DNA of 64,000 nucleotides from Clostridium sp. NkU-1 (GTDB lineage: Bacteria > Bacillota_A > Clostridia > Lachnospirales > Lachnospiraceae). The notes below the pieces were generated by a model. That model saw only the letters and a program-made list of their open reading frames with translations, was not told the DNA's origin and made no database searches. The translations under genes were made by a program, and so were the position numbers. The DNA is taken from NCBI GenBank assembly GCA_001312405.1, contig BBDR01000002.1:434001-498000 (forward strand), written 5' to 3'. This document shows, piece by piece, positions 1 through 10,406 of the stretch (its first letter is position 1; every line of letters starts with the position of its first letter).

Positions 1-96
1 ATTGGTTTGTAAAGGCGTTTGACAAATTTCCTGGGGTGCGGTATAGTACGGGCACAAGAGCCAGGATATGAAAAAGAGAAGGAGCAAAATAAGAGT

Positions 97-705
97 ATGC
101 ATGATGATTTTTACCAGATGTATCTGGAAGAGATGGAACATATCCCTCCCTGTACCAGGGAAGAACAGGAAAGGCTTTTAAAGGAAGCTGCAGAGGGTAA
201 GAAGGAAGCAAAAAAAAGGCTTGTGGAAGGAAATTTACGGGCTGCCCTGGAGCATGCCAGGGAATATGACGGCAGGGGCGTGCTTATGACGGATCTGGTC
301 CAGGAAGCCAATATGGCTCTCATGATGGCTGTGGAAGAGTATATCCAGGCGGAAGACAGACCGGAGTTTGACAGCTATGCAGGCCAGAGGATCAGGATAG
401 CCCTTGATGCAGCGGTGGAGGATCAGCAGTTTGCAAAGCAGACAGGAGAAGAACTGGCTGCCCGGGTGAATGTGCTCCAGCAGATATCCCAGCTTCTTGC
501 AAAGGAACTGGGGCGGGAGGCTACGGTAGAAGAACTGGCAGACAAGATGAAAATGACCGTGGAAGAAATAAAGGGGATCATGAAGATTGCAATGGACGCC
601 ATGAGCATGAATGCCAAAACCATGGACTTAGAAGCCCTGGCAGGAGTGGAGGGCATTGAAATCACTGAGGATGAAGAGGCTGAAGATTACGATTACGAAG
701 AATAA
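97..705 (+). CDS. Sigma-70-like protein lacking region 4
   Basis: The protein resembles the N-terminal and middle parts of a sigma-70 family factor. It opens with a region 1.2-like helix (YLEEMEHIPPCTREEQERLL), continues with a region 2-like segment (LVEGNLRAALEHAREY, then LVQEANMALMMAVEEY) and has a region 3-like stretch (LAKELGREATVEELADKM). No region 4 helix-turn-helix follows; the C-terminus is a short acidic tail rich in E, D and Y. The start at 97 is chosen because a GGAG lies about 13 bp upstream and the homology starts there, although the frame stays open back to position 19. The family is seen in Lachnospiraceae as a stand-alone sigma-like protein. Its role is unknown: it may be a degenerate sigma factor or an anti-sigma-like competitor. 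Confidence 0.75.
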   Translation: MHDDFYQMYLEEMEHIPPCTREEQERLLKEAAEGKKEAKKRLVEGNLRAALEHAREYDGRGVLMTDLVQEANMALMMAVEEYIQAEDRPEFDSYAGQRIRIALDAAVEDQQFAKQTGEELAARVNVLQQISQLLAKELGREATVEELADKMKMTVEEIKGIMKIAMDAMSMNAKTMDLEALAGVEGIEITEDEEAEDYDYEE

Positions 706-723
706 GAGACTGGGAGAGATGAA

Positions 724-1334
724 ATGAAGATATATCTGATACGCCATGGACAGACGGACTGGAATATCCAGGGGAGGATCCAGGGAAGCCATGACATTCC
801 CCTTAATGAAACGGGCCGCAGACAGGCAGAACTGCTGGCAAAAGGCATGGATTCCCGTCCGGTTTCCAGGATTTTTTCCAGCACCTTGACCCGTGCCATG
901 GAAACAGCCGAAAGGATCAGCAGCAGGCAAAAGGTGGAAATCTGCTTTATGCCCCAGCTTATAGAGGTGGAATTCGGCAAATGGGAAGGCATGACATGGG
1001 AGGAAATCATGGAAGCCTATCCAAAGGAATACAGGCTGTGGGCCTTAAGCCTGACGAGGCAGCCCCTCCAGGCGGGGAAACCAGGGACCAGGTCATAAGC
1101 CGCTGCGTCCAGGTGGTCAGGGAAATATTAAGGATCACCGGCGGCAGAGAGGATATTGCCATCGTATCCCACGGCGCAACCATCGCTTATCTGGTTTCCT
1201 ATATGATGCGCAATCATCCGGAGGTAGAAAGCATTATTGTGGAAAATGCAAGCATTACTACGGTCAATTACAGTCCGCTGACGGAAGATTTCATGCTTTT
1301 GGAAATGAATGATTCATCCCATATGGAAGAATAA
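724..1334 (+). CDS. Histidine phosphatase family protein (phosphoglycerate mutase-like), frameshifted
   Basis: The N-terminus has the catalytic RHG motif (IRHGQTDWN) with the phospho-accepting His, and the second catalytic His lies in VSHGATIAY near the C-terminus. These mark the branch-1 histidine phosphatase superfamily (GpmB/CobC-like), about 200 residues and cytoplasmic. The reading frame breaks near 1040-1050 at a GGG run: the first frame ends at 1098 while the conserved PPGGET segment and everything after it are in the next frame. The gene follows the sigma-like gene by 18 bp with a GGAGA ribosome binding site, so the two probably form an operon that ends at the hairpin at 1341. The substrate cannot be told from sequence. 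Confidence 0.8.
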
Positions 1335-1340
1335 AGAAAA

Positions 1341-1374
1341 AGAAGCAAGGAAGCCAAACGGCTTCCTTGCTTCT
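1341..1374. terminator. Bidirectional terminator hairpin
   Basis: A perfect 15-bp stem (AGAAGCAAGGAAGCC and its complement) with a 4-base loop sits just after the phosphatase gene, with A-rich sequence before it. It also faces the oppositely oriented small gene at 1417. Confidence 0.85.
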
Positions 1375-1416
1375 CTTGAACCGACACTTAATCAAATAGT
1401 GTTTCTATAAGGATTT

Positions 1417-1704
1417 TCACCATGGAAGGGTGGTACGGATATACAGCCTATCCCTCCCGGCGCAGCGCAGGGAAGTCTGCATAAGTACTTCCTTTGAAGC
1501 GGAATCGTCGAAAATACTGACCATATTGGCGCAGGATTCCACAATAGAGTTAATCTGCCCGGCCTTTTCAATGAACTTTTCAATTTGTTCCTCTTGAAGC
1601 TGCAGGCATACTTCCAGATAGGGACTTTGTTCCTCTTTCTTTAAGCTGGCGTTTTCAAATGAATATTTTTGGGATAAGTCCTTTAATTGCTGATGAAGAT
1701 CCAT
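1417..1704 (-). CDS. Small helical protein of unknown function
   Basis: This encodes about 95 residues beginning MDLHQQLKDLSQKYSFENA. The start at 1704 is supported by an AGGAGT ribosome binding site about 10 bp upstream; a longer frame from 1752 has no such site. The sequence is charged and predominantly helical, with no transmembrane segment, signal peptide or recognised motif. A possible function is not evident. It converges on the phosphatase gene and shares its terminator. Confidence 0.55.
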   Translation of the reverse strand: MDLHQQLKDLSQKYSFENASLKKEEQSPYLEVCLQLQEEQIEKFIEKAGQINSIVESCANMVSIFDDSASKEVLMQTSLRCAGRDRLYIRTTLPW

Positions 1705-1759
1705 AAAATGTAGCACTCCTTTATAAAAAAATCTTTTATTACTATAGTGCAAATTTTTT

Positions 1760-2042
1760 TAAACTTTCAAGTATTTTAATAAAAAAATAACGAATTTTGT
1801 CGAAATATGTCGTAAACGACAGGGACCAGATGATACATAAGGCAGGCTGGTGATTTCCTTCTGCCGCCTACATTAATGATATTAACTATACTGATTAATA
1901 ATATAAGATATATTAATTTTTCTAATCTATATATCCTGTGGTATGATTAATACACGAGAATAACAGGGAAGTTCCTGTTCGGATAAATAAATATGCGGGT
2001 ATCCCAGTATGCCCCAAAAGCATGGGCGAGAAGGAGGAAATC
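1760..2042 (+). promoter_or_regulatory. AT-rich promoter and leader of purL
   Basis: This is a 280-bp gene-free stretch. An extended -10 (TGGTATGAT, hexamer at 1942-1947) is the best promoter candidate, without a good -35. Downstream there is a short GCCC/GGGC hairpin around 2010-2026 before the AGGAGG site of purL. I found no clear PurR box or purine riboswitch. Confidence 0.4.
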
Positions 2043-5000
2043 ATGAGTGTAAGAAGAGTGTATGTTGAGAAGAAAACGGCCTATGCCGTAAAGGCGAATG
2101 AATTAAGAGAGGAAATCGCAGGCTATCTTGGTATCAATACAGTAACCGGTGTGAGAGTGCTGATCCGCTATGATATGGAGGCACTGTCTGATGAAGTCTA
2201 TGGGCTGGCTCTTACTGCTGTTTTCTCAGAACCTCCCGTGGATGAGGTTTATGAAGAGGCTTTCCCGAAAAAGGAAGGGGATGTGGTTTTTACCGTAGAA
2301 TACCTGCCGGGCCAGTTTGACCAGCGGGCTGATTCCGCGGAGCAGTGCGTGAAGCTGTTAAAAGAGGATGAAGAGCCTGTGATCAGATCCGCAACCACTT
2401 ATGTGATCTCCGGCGCTCTTACAGAAACTCAGATTGCCGACATCAAATCCTACTGCATAAACCCGGTGGATTCCAGGGAAGCAGATGAAAGAAAGCCGGA
2501 GACTCTTGCTGCAATGTTTGAGACTCCGGAAGATGTGATTGTTTTTGATGGTTTTACAGGCCTTGCAGAGTACAAATTAAAAGAATTGTATGAGTCCTTA
2601 AATCTGGCAATGACCTTTAAGGATTTTCTCCATATCAGGAGTTACTTTAAAGATAAAGAGCAGAGAGACCCGTCCATGACAGAGGTAAGGGTTCTTGATA
2701 CCTATTGGTCTGATCACTGCCGCCATACCACATTCCAGACGGAATTAAAGGATGTGACATTTTTAGAGGGAGATTACCGCAAGCCCATTGAGGATACCTA
2801 CAGGCAGTACCTGGCAGACAGGGAGGTGGTCTTAAAGGGAAAGAGCGGCAAGTTTGTATGCCTTATGGATCTTGCTCTCCTGGCGATGAAAAAGCTTCAC
2901 ATGGAGGGAAAAGTGGAGGATTTGGAGGTATCCGATGAGATCAACGCCTGCAGCATTGTGGTTCCCGTCCTGATTGACGGTGTCAAAGAGGAATGGCTGG
3001 TGAATTTCAAAAATGAAACTCACAATCATCCTACGGAAATCGAACCCTTTGGCGGCGCGGCCACCTGCCTTGGCGGCGCGATCCGTGACCCGCTTTCCGG
3101 CCGTACCTACGTATATCAGCCATGCGGGTAACCGGAGCGGCTGACCCAAGAAGGCCGTTAAGCGAAACATTAAAGGGAAAGCTTCCCCAGAGAAAGATCG
3201 TGACAGGTGCTGCAGACGGCTACAGCTCCTACGGAAACCAGATCGGTCTGGCAACCGGATATGTAAAGGAGATTTACCATCCGGATTACGTGGCAAAGAG
3301 AATGGAAATAGGAGCTGTCATAGGTGCTGCTCCAAGAAAGAATGTCATCCGGGAGACTTCGGATCCAGGGGACATGGTCATTCTCCTTGGGGGCCGTACC
3401 GGACGGGATGGCTGCGGCGGAGCTACCGGCTCCTCCAAGGTCCATACGGAAGCTTCCATTGAGACGTGCGGAGCAGAGGTCCAGAAGGGAAATGCGCCCA
3501 CGGAACGAAAGATACAGCGTCTGTTCCGAAGAGAAGAAGTGAGCAGACTCATCAAGAAATGCAATGACTTTGGTGCAGGAGGTGTGTCAGTTGCCATAGG
3601 AGAGCTGGCAGACGGCCTGCGGATCGACCTGGATAAGGTGCCGAAGAAGTATGCAGGGCTGGACGGCACGGAAATTGCCATTTCCGAGTCCCAGGAACGC
3701 ATGGCGGTTGTGGTTGATCCCGGGGATGCAGACCGGTTCCTGACCTATGCGGCAGAAGAAAACTTAGAAGCAGTGGCAGTGGCAGTGGTAACAGAAGAAC
3801 CAAGGCTTGTGATGAGCTGGAGAGGAAAGACCATTGTGGACATCAGCCGGGCGTTCCTGGATACCAACGGAGCCCATCAGGAGGCTTCGGTTGTTGTAGA
3901 GGTTCCTGACAGAGAAAAAAAATGTCTTTATGAGACGGGAGATCCCTGATATCAGGGAAGCCTGGCTGAAGCTGTTATCTGACTTAAACGTATGCTCTCA
4001 GAAAGGGCTTGTGGAAATGTTTGACAGTTCCATAGGGGCGGGAAGCGTGTTCATGCCCTATGGAGGCAGGTACCAGATGACAGAGACTCAGACCATGGTG
4101 GCAAAGCTTCCGGTGCTTCATGGAAGGACCGATACCGTAACCATGATGAGCTGCGGCTTTGATCCTTATCTGTCAAGCTGGAGTCCGTATCACGGCGCAG
4201 TTTATGCAGTATTGTCCTCTGTTGCCAAAATTGTGGCATCAGGCGGTGATTACAGAAGGATCCGTTTTACCTTCCAGGAGTATTTCCGCAGGATGACAGA
4301 GGATCCGGCACGCTGGAGCCAGCCTTTTTCTGCCCTTCTTGGGGCTTACAGCGCCCAGATCGGATTTGGCCTTCCTTCCATCGGAGGAAAGGACAGTATG
4401 TCAGGCACCTTCCGTGACATTGATGTGCCGCCTACCCTTGTTTCCTTTGCTGTGGATGTTGCAGAAGGCCGGCATATCATTACGCCGGAATTAAAAAAAG
4501 GCGGGAAGTAAAATCGTGGTATTCCGGATTGAGAAGGATTCCTATGATCTTCCGGTATACAGCCAGATTATGAAGGGGTATGAAGCGCTGTTTGAGGATA
4601 TCTGCGCAGGCCGTATCATATCTGCCTATGCGGTGGAAGGCCATGGAATCTGCGAGGCAGTCAGCAAAATGGCTTTTGGAAACCGGATGGGCATAAGGAT
4701 CGGGCACAATGTAGATCCAGGAGATTTCTTTAAGGCCGGCTGGGGGATGTGGTATGTGAAGTTCCGGAAGGAAAGCTTGGGGAACTGGCAGTATCCTATA
4801 CTGTCATCGGTGAAGTCACGGATAGGAGTATGTTTGAATACGGCAGTACAGCCATTGCCATAGATGAGGCGCTTAAGGTGTGGTCAAAGCCTCTGGAGGA
4901 TGTGTTCCCTGTGGAATCAGGAACAGAAAAGGCTCTTGTTTCGGAGCAGCTTTATGATACAAAGGATATTTACATCTGTAGGAACAAGGTGGCAAAACCC

Positions 5001-5790
5001 AATGTATTCATACCGGTATTTCCTGGTACAAACTGTGAGTATGACAGTGAAAGGGCCTTTGAAAGGGCAGGGGCCAATGTGGTGACAAGGGTCTTTCGGA
5101 ATTTAACGGCCCAGGATATCAGGGAATCTGTGGAAGTATACCGCAGGGAAATATCCAAAGCCCAGATCGTCATGTTTCCCGGAGGATTTTCCGCCGGCGA
5201 CGAACCCGATGGTTCTGCCAAGTTCTTTGCCAATCTGTTCCGGAACCAGGTGATCAAGGAGGAAATCGGGAAGCTGTTACATGAAAGGGATGGCCTGATG
5301 CTTGGAATCTGCAATGGTTTCCAGGCCCTGATTAAGCTGGGGCTTGTGCCCGAAGGGATGATCACAGAGCAGCGGGAGGATTCTCCCACTCTGGCGATGA
5401 ATACCATTGGCCGCCATATTTCCAAGATGGTCTATACTAAGGTGGTGACCAATAAATCGCCATGGCTTTCAGGCGCAGAACTGGGCGGCATTTACTGCAA
5501 TCCGGCTTCCCACGGTGAGGGACGGTTTGTCGCAGGAGAGGAATGGATAAAGAGGCTGTTTGACAACGGTCAGGTGGCTACCCAGTATGTGGATGATAAG
5601 GGCTGCCCTACAATGGATGAATGCTGGAATCCCAACGGCTCTTACATGGCGATTGAGGGAATTACAAGCTGACGGGCGGATCCTGGGCAAGATGGCCCAT
5701 TCTGAGCGCCGCGGTGAATCAGTGGCCATGAACATTTACGGAGAGCAGGATATGAAGATTTTTGAATCCGGCGTGAAATATTTCCAGTGA
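2043..5790 (+). CDS. purL: Phosphoribosylformylglycinamidine synthase, single-chain type (five frameshifts)
   Basis: FGAM synthase converts FGAR, glutamine and ATP to FGAM in de novo purine synthesis. The reconstructed protein is about 1,249 residues, the expected length for the clostridial fused PurS-PurL-PurQ form. Visible landmarks are WSDHCRHTTF, the ATP/FGAR-binding NETHNHPTEIEPFGGA, a second synthetase-like half (SIGGKDSMSG), and a C-terminal class I glutamine amidotransferase domain with GTNCEYDSERAF, the nucleophile Cys in LGICNGFQAL and the His/Glu pair in NPASHGEGRF. The frame changes near 3118, 3930, 4500, 4770-4850 and 5668, each time with continuous homology across the break. The start at 2043 follows AGGAGG; an in-frame ATG at 2022 lies upstream of that site. 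The downstream hairpin at 5858 ends the unit. Confidence 0.93.
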
Positions 5791-5857
5791 GCAGAGTCTG
5801 CTCATTGCTTCCAGAAACAATTTGTGAAAACCGGAGTATTATAATTATAAAATATAA

Positions 5858-5903
5858 AGCGTTTCTTCTGCGGATAAGTATCTGCGGAAGAAACGTTTTT
5901 TGT
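5858..5903 (+). terminator. Strong intrinsic terminator after purL
   Basis: A 19-bp stem (AGCGTTTCTTCTGCGGATA paired with TATCTGCGGAAGAAACGTT, including G-U pairs) with a 2-base loop is followed directly by a T-rich run. Confidence 0.9.
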
Positions 5904-5958
5904 TTTAAGTAACTTAAAATTGTAACACTTTTTAACGGCTGGAAGGAGGCATCTGCAC

Positions 5959-5987
5959 TTGACAATCCATAAATTTAAGCCTATGAT
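5959..5987 (+). promoter_or_regulatory. Sigma-A type promoter of the permease gene
   Basis: TTGACA at 5959-5964 and TATGAT at 5982-5987 are separated by 17 bp, about 90 bp upstream of the permease start. No c-di-AMP (ydaO-type) riboswitch could be recognised between promoter and gene. Confidence 0.75.
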
Positions 5988-6073
5988 TCATCAGGTATAT
6001 TTTTATTTATTATTGGAATTTTGGGCAATAATAAAATTATGGAAAGATAATGCATCAGAGAGGAAATAAGGAT

Positions 6074-7984
6074 ATGTATTCAAAGAAAAAATAAAAATAT
6101 ATTATTGGGAAATACATTGAAAAACAATGATCTGGAAGGAGAGAAGATGGGGATTCTTTGGGGAGTGCCCATTATGGCAAGTGATGCGGTTTCTTCGGTG
6201 GCGTACGCAATTGAAGAAATGCTGCTGGTTCTGGCTCCCGTCCTGGGATTGTCGGCAGTTCATTACCTTGGGTATATTACTTTGCCGATCATACTGCTGT
6301 TTTTGGTTTTGGCATTTTCTTATTCCCAGATTATTGCAAATTACCCTAATGGAGGAGGCGCATATATCGTATCGGCTGAAAACATTGGCAGAGGCGCATC
6401 TATGGTAGCTGCCTCTGCCCTGATCATTGATTACGTGATGACAGTAGCGGTCAGCCTTTCTGCAGCAACGGCAGCCCTTATTTCCGCTTTTCCGGAATTT
6501 GCAGATTACCGCTTGTTGTTTGCCCTGCTTTTTTTATGCGTAATTACACTCCTTAATTTAAGGGGAATGAGGGAGTCTTCCAAGCTTTTCGGAGCTCCGA
6601 CTTATGCATTCATCATTATCATGCTGGTGCTCATTGTAACTGGTTTTGTAAAGCTTATAACAGGGAATTTACCGCCGGTCCATTATTCTGAAAATCTTCA
6701 GCCTGTTGCAGGCGGAGCCGGGACTATTTCCCTGTTCCTTCTCCTTAGGGCTTTTTCTTCCGGATGTTCGGCCCTTACGGGAGTGGAGGCAGTGAGCAAT
6801 GCGGTTCCAAGCTTTCGCGAGCCGTCACAGCGTAACGCCAAGCGTGTGCTCTTTATTCTGGTAGGGATCATTATTTCCATACTGGGAGGTTCGGTGCTGC
6901 TGGTCACTTCTTTAAATATCATACCCTTAGAGGGAAAGACGGTGATTTCCCAGCTTGGCATGGCAGTGTTCGGACCAGGGCCAATGTTTTATATTTTACA
7001 GTTTGCAACCTCCCTTATTTTGTTATTAGCTGCAAATACTGCATATAACGGCCTGCCTACGCTGCTGGCGATATTGGCGGATGATGGATTTGTGCCCCGC
7101 CAGTTCATGCACCGCGGGACGAGGCTCAGCTTTTCCAATGGAATTATGTTCATCTTTTTTTGCAGTGGCATTTCTGCTGATTATATTTAAAGCAGAAACC
7201 CATTATCTGATCCCTTTTTATGCCATCGGAGTTTTTCTGTCATTTACCCTGTCCCAGGGCGGAATGCTGGTCAGATGGATCAGGGCGAAAGAAAAAGGCT
7301 ATTGGTATAAAATGTGTATAAACGGCCTTGGTGCGATTATGACGGGTACGGGAACGATCATTGTATTTGTGACTAAATTTTCACAAGGCGCCTGGGCCCT
7401 GGCTATTCTCATACCGGTTATTGTTTTTATCATGCACCGTATTGAAACTCATTATCAGTTTGTCGGCAGGCAGTTGGCAGTCAACGACTTTATGTCCCAT
7501 TATCACAAAAGCACCAGTCATGACACCAATCTTTGCATTGTGCTGACTGGAGGAATTAACCGGTCTGTGCTGAAAGCGCTGAATTATGCAAATTTAATCA
7601 CTTCCAATGTGGTCGCTCTGCATATAGCCACGGATGAGAAGCAAGGTCAGCTGCTTCAGGAAAAATGGAAGGAAACAGGCATTGATGTACCTCTTGAAGT
7701 CATCATGTCGCCTTACCGGGAGCTTATTGAGCCGGTGGATGATTACATCAGCAAAAAAAGAATCCAACTTGCTTCCGGGAGAAATGATCACGGTCGTTAT
7801 GTGCCGTTTTATTGAAGAAAGCTGGTTCGCCAATATTCTTCATAACCAGACCACTTATTTCATTATGCAGAGGATGAGAAAGCACAGAAATGTTTCTACG
7901 GTTCTGGTTCCATATATTTACAGTACGGCATTTCAGCCTGCGCCAAAGCAGATAGACGGAAAAACAGATAAAGGCAGGGCATGA
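6074..7984 (+). CDS. APC-superfamily permease, KimA/YdaO-like (three frameshifts)
   Basis: A twelve-helix-type permease with a long cytosolic C-terminal domain, about 635 codons reconstructed, the size and layout of the KimA (YdaO) potassium importer group in the amino acid/polyamine/organocation superfamily. Characteristic segments are ASDAVSSVAYAIEEMLLVL in helix 1, YPNGGGAYIVS in helix 2 and a C-terminal soluble part with GGINRSVLKALNYA. Start at 6074 follows AGAGGAAATAAGG and gives MYSKKK; the frame then shifts in the A-run at 6084-6092 into the main frame. Other shifts are near 7170-7190 and near 7770. Potassium is the likely substrate by family, but amino acid transport by relatives cannot be excluded. 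It is transcribed alone from the promoter at 5959. Confidence 0.75.
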
Positions 7985-8020
7985 ATGACAGAGCGTGAAT
8001 GACAGGCAATAAGGCTTTTT

Positions 8021-8814
8021 CTATGACTGGAGTGGCAGATACACTTCTATGTAATTGATGGGTGTATCTGCTTTCTTTTCCTGGTTTTCCTTTGTGGCAG
8101 CCTTGAAGGCGTAGCTTAGTAAATGGCCGCTGTAGGCAATTCCCATAGGAGAATATCCATTTTGCCTTGCCCAGTCTGCTGCGTCTAAAACGGCTTGTGT
8201 TTCTAATACAGTGCTGTCTGAGGCGACTACGGTGTAGACACAGCGTTCCTGCTTTAGTATGGGATAGCCGTTTAATTCCTGTTTCATTTTCATGATGGAG
8301 GCAGTGTGTTCTGCGATCATGAAGAATTCGTTTATCTGGTCCGCATGATTCTCTTTTATCTGGTATTCCTGGCAGATATAACATAAATCAGAGATGCCTG
8401 CCTGATTGATGAAACGGTTGTCCGGCATCTGATAATGGGGGGGCATGGGTCTTAAGTCATAACGGTTTAAGCATTTTTCTACGTTTTGGTAGTGTTTATG
8501 TAAATGGGTCAGATGGATGAGGGATTGACAGTGCTTTTCCACCTGCTGTTTTTCCTCGGCGATTTTTTCCTGGATCATGGAACAGTAGGAAGGAAAGGAG
8601 CTTTTATACAGGATACGGCCGATATCCTCGATGCTGAAGTTAAGCCTTCTGTAAAACATGATGCTTGAGAGTTTTTTGATATCTTCATATGTATAGGTTC
8701 GGTAGCCGTTTTTTTGTTTTTCCGGTTGTATGATTCCCTTTTTTTCATAAAAGCGCAGGGTATCACGCTTAAGCCTAAACGGTCGGAAACTTCTCCAATG
8801 CTGTATTTTTTCAT
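8021..8814 (-). CDS. MerR family transcriptional regulator with effector domain, frameshifted
   Basis: The N-terminus MKKYSIGEVSDRLGLS followed by RDTLRFYEKKGIIQPEK is the typical MerR winged helix-turn-helix; a one-base shift near 8770 separates the two halves. A coiled-coil dimerisation helix follows (IQEKIAEEKQQVEKHCQSL), then a C-terminal domain that ends IEVYLPL, as in regulators with a GyrI-like small-molecule binding domain. Length is about 264 residues. It is convergent with the permease gene and divergent from the oxidoreductase at 9062, whose promoter it may control. The inducer is unknown. Confidence 0.85.
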
Positions 8815-9061
8815 TATGATTCCTCTTTTCAGTCCGCAGTGCAGCGAGTAAATCCTGTGGATTCACCTGCTCTGTTTCGCACTGCTCATTGCTTTCGTGG
8901 ATAGTTTACCACAAAAACATGGGTTTTCGGCTTTACGGTTTTCTTTCTATGCTTACGAATTATTAACGGAAAGAAGCTTGAAATCGTAAAAAACTATGTT
9001 ATGATAGTATCATAAAGAAAGCTTGTTCTTACTTAAGAGACTTGAGAAGGGGGTATTTTAC

Positions 9062-10351
9062 ATGGGAGAAGGCAAGAAGAAAATGGTCAAATGCCTGGTG
9101 TGCGGCGCTGTATTTGAGGAAGGAAATGAAGTGTGTCCGGTATGCGGCGTGGGTTCGGAAAATTTTATCCCTTATGAGGAGGAAGAAAGGAATTTCCATA
9201 AAAACACAGAGGAGTTATACTTAATACTTGGTAATGGTGCGGCCGGTGTCAGTGCGGCAGAGGCGATTCGGGAAAGAAATTCCACCTGTTCCATTGTTAT
9301 GGTGACAAAAGAGGACTGCCTGCCTTATTCAAGGCCCATGCTGACAAAATCCGTCATGGGAAAGGATGAAAGGGATGAACTCCTTCTTCATGATCCGGCA
9401 TGGTACGAAGAGAAACGTATCTTAAACCTTACGGGAAAACAGGCGGAGAAGATCGATACCAGGGAAAAGGAAGTCACCTTTGACGATGGGATCCGGCTTA
9501 AATATGACAAATGCATCTATGCATTGGGATCGGAGTGCTTCGTTCCTCCAATACCTGGAAATGAAAAAAATGAGGTAGTCGCCATACGCCGGCTTTCCGA
9601 CATTGAGAAGCTTAATTCCCTCCTTTCGGAATCCAAACGGGCCGTGGTTATTGGCGGCGGAGTGCTGGGACTGGAGGCGGCCTGGGAACTGAAGAGGGCA
9701 GGCCTTTTTGTGACGGTATTGGAGCACGGCGACCGGCTTATGAAGCGCCAGCTCGATCAGGAGGCCGGTGAGTTTTTAAAGTCCATTATTCTGGAAAAGG
9801 GCATTGATGTGAAATTCCAGGCAGCCACTCAGGAAATAGAAGGCAAGGACAAGGTGACCGGTGTCCGCTTAGAGGATGGTACGGTCCTGCCGGCAGATCT
9901 GGTGGTCATATCCGCAGGAGTCCGGGCCAATGTATCTCTGGCAGAAGATGCCGGGGCCGAAACTGGCCGGGCGGTAATCGTTAATGAGCACATGGAAACC
10001 ACTGTGCCCGGCATTTATGCGTGCGGTGACTGTGCGGAATATGAAGGGATCAATTATGCCATCTGGCCGCAGGCCGTGGAGATGGGAAAGGCAGCAGGAG
10101 CCAATGCCGCCGGAGAGAGGGTTTCCTATAAAACTGTGACAGCGGCCCTCACATTTAATGGCATGGATACTTCTCTGTTCGCAGTGGGAGACTCGGGAAA
10201 GGATCCTGGAAAAACCTATGAAGTGCGGCGGGAAGAGGATAGGGAGAAGAAGCTTTACAAGGCGTATTATTATGAGGAAGGCAAGCTGACAGGCGCAATA
10301 CTCATTGGCGATACGTCGGATATGGGAAGAATCCTGGAAGAGATTGAATAA
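9062..10351 (+). CDS. FAD/NAD(P)-dependent oxidoreductase with N-terminal rubredoxin-like domain
   Basis: The protein has 429 residues and is unbroken. Residues 1-45 form a rubredoxin-like zinc/iron site (CLVCGAVFEEG and CPVCGVGSENF). This is followed by a pyridine nucleotide-disulfide oxidoreductase core: FAD-binding LGNGAAGVSAAEAIRE, NAD(P)-binding VVIGGGVLGLEAAWEL and the FAD GIYACGDCAEY motif. Such fusions are NADH:rubredoxin-type electron carriers used in oxygen and peroxide detoxification of anaerobes. The start at 9062 follows AAGGGGGT; an upstream in-frame ATG at 9023 is less likely. Its promoter region is shared with the divergent MerR gene. It ends at a bidirectional terminator. Confidence 0.88.
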   Translation: MGEGKKKMVKCLVCGAVFEEGNEVCPVCGVGSENFIPYEEEERNFHKNTEELYLILGNGAAGVSAAEAIRERNSTCSIVMVTKEDCLPYSRPMLTKSVMGKDERDELLLHDPAWYEEKRILNLTGKQAEKIDTREKEVTFDDGIRLKYDKCIYALGSECFVPPIPGNEKNEVVAIRRLSDIEKLNSLLSESKRAVVIGGGVLGLEAAWELKRAGLFVTVLEHGDRLMKRQLDQEAGEFLKSIILEKGIDVKFQAATQEIEGKDKVTGVRLEDGTVLPADLVVISAGVRANVSLAEDAGAETGRAVIVNEHMETTVPGIYACGDCAEYEGINYAIWPQAVEMGKAAGANAAGERVSYKTVTAALTFNGMDTSLFAVGDSGKDPGKTYEVRREEDREKKLYKAYYYEEGKLTGAILIGDTSDMGRILEEIE

Positions 10352-10360
10352 AAGGTCAAT

Positions 10361-10403
10361 AAAGAGGTGCAAAGGTCTTTTGAAGGACGTTTGCACCTCT
10401 TTG
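10361..10403. terminator. Bidirectional terminator between oxidoreductase and asnB
   Basis: A perfect 13-bp stem (AAAGAGGTGCAAA / TTTGCACCTCTTT) lies between two convergent genes, and gives a T-tract on either strand. Confidence 0.85.
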
Positions 10404-10406
10404 TTT

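Noticed and set aside
1760..2042. Purine riboswitch or PurR box before purL
   Set aside because: No aptamer-like three-way junction or paired PurR boxes could be recognised.
5905..6073. c-di-AMP riboswitch before the KimA-like gene
   Set aside because: None of the conserved ydaO blocks can be found; a normal -35/-10 promoter occupies the region.
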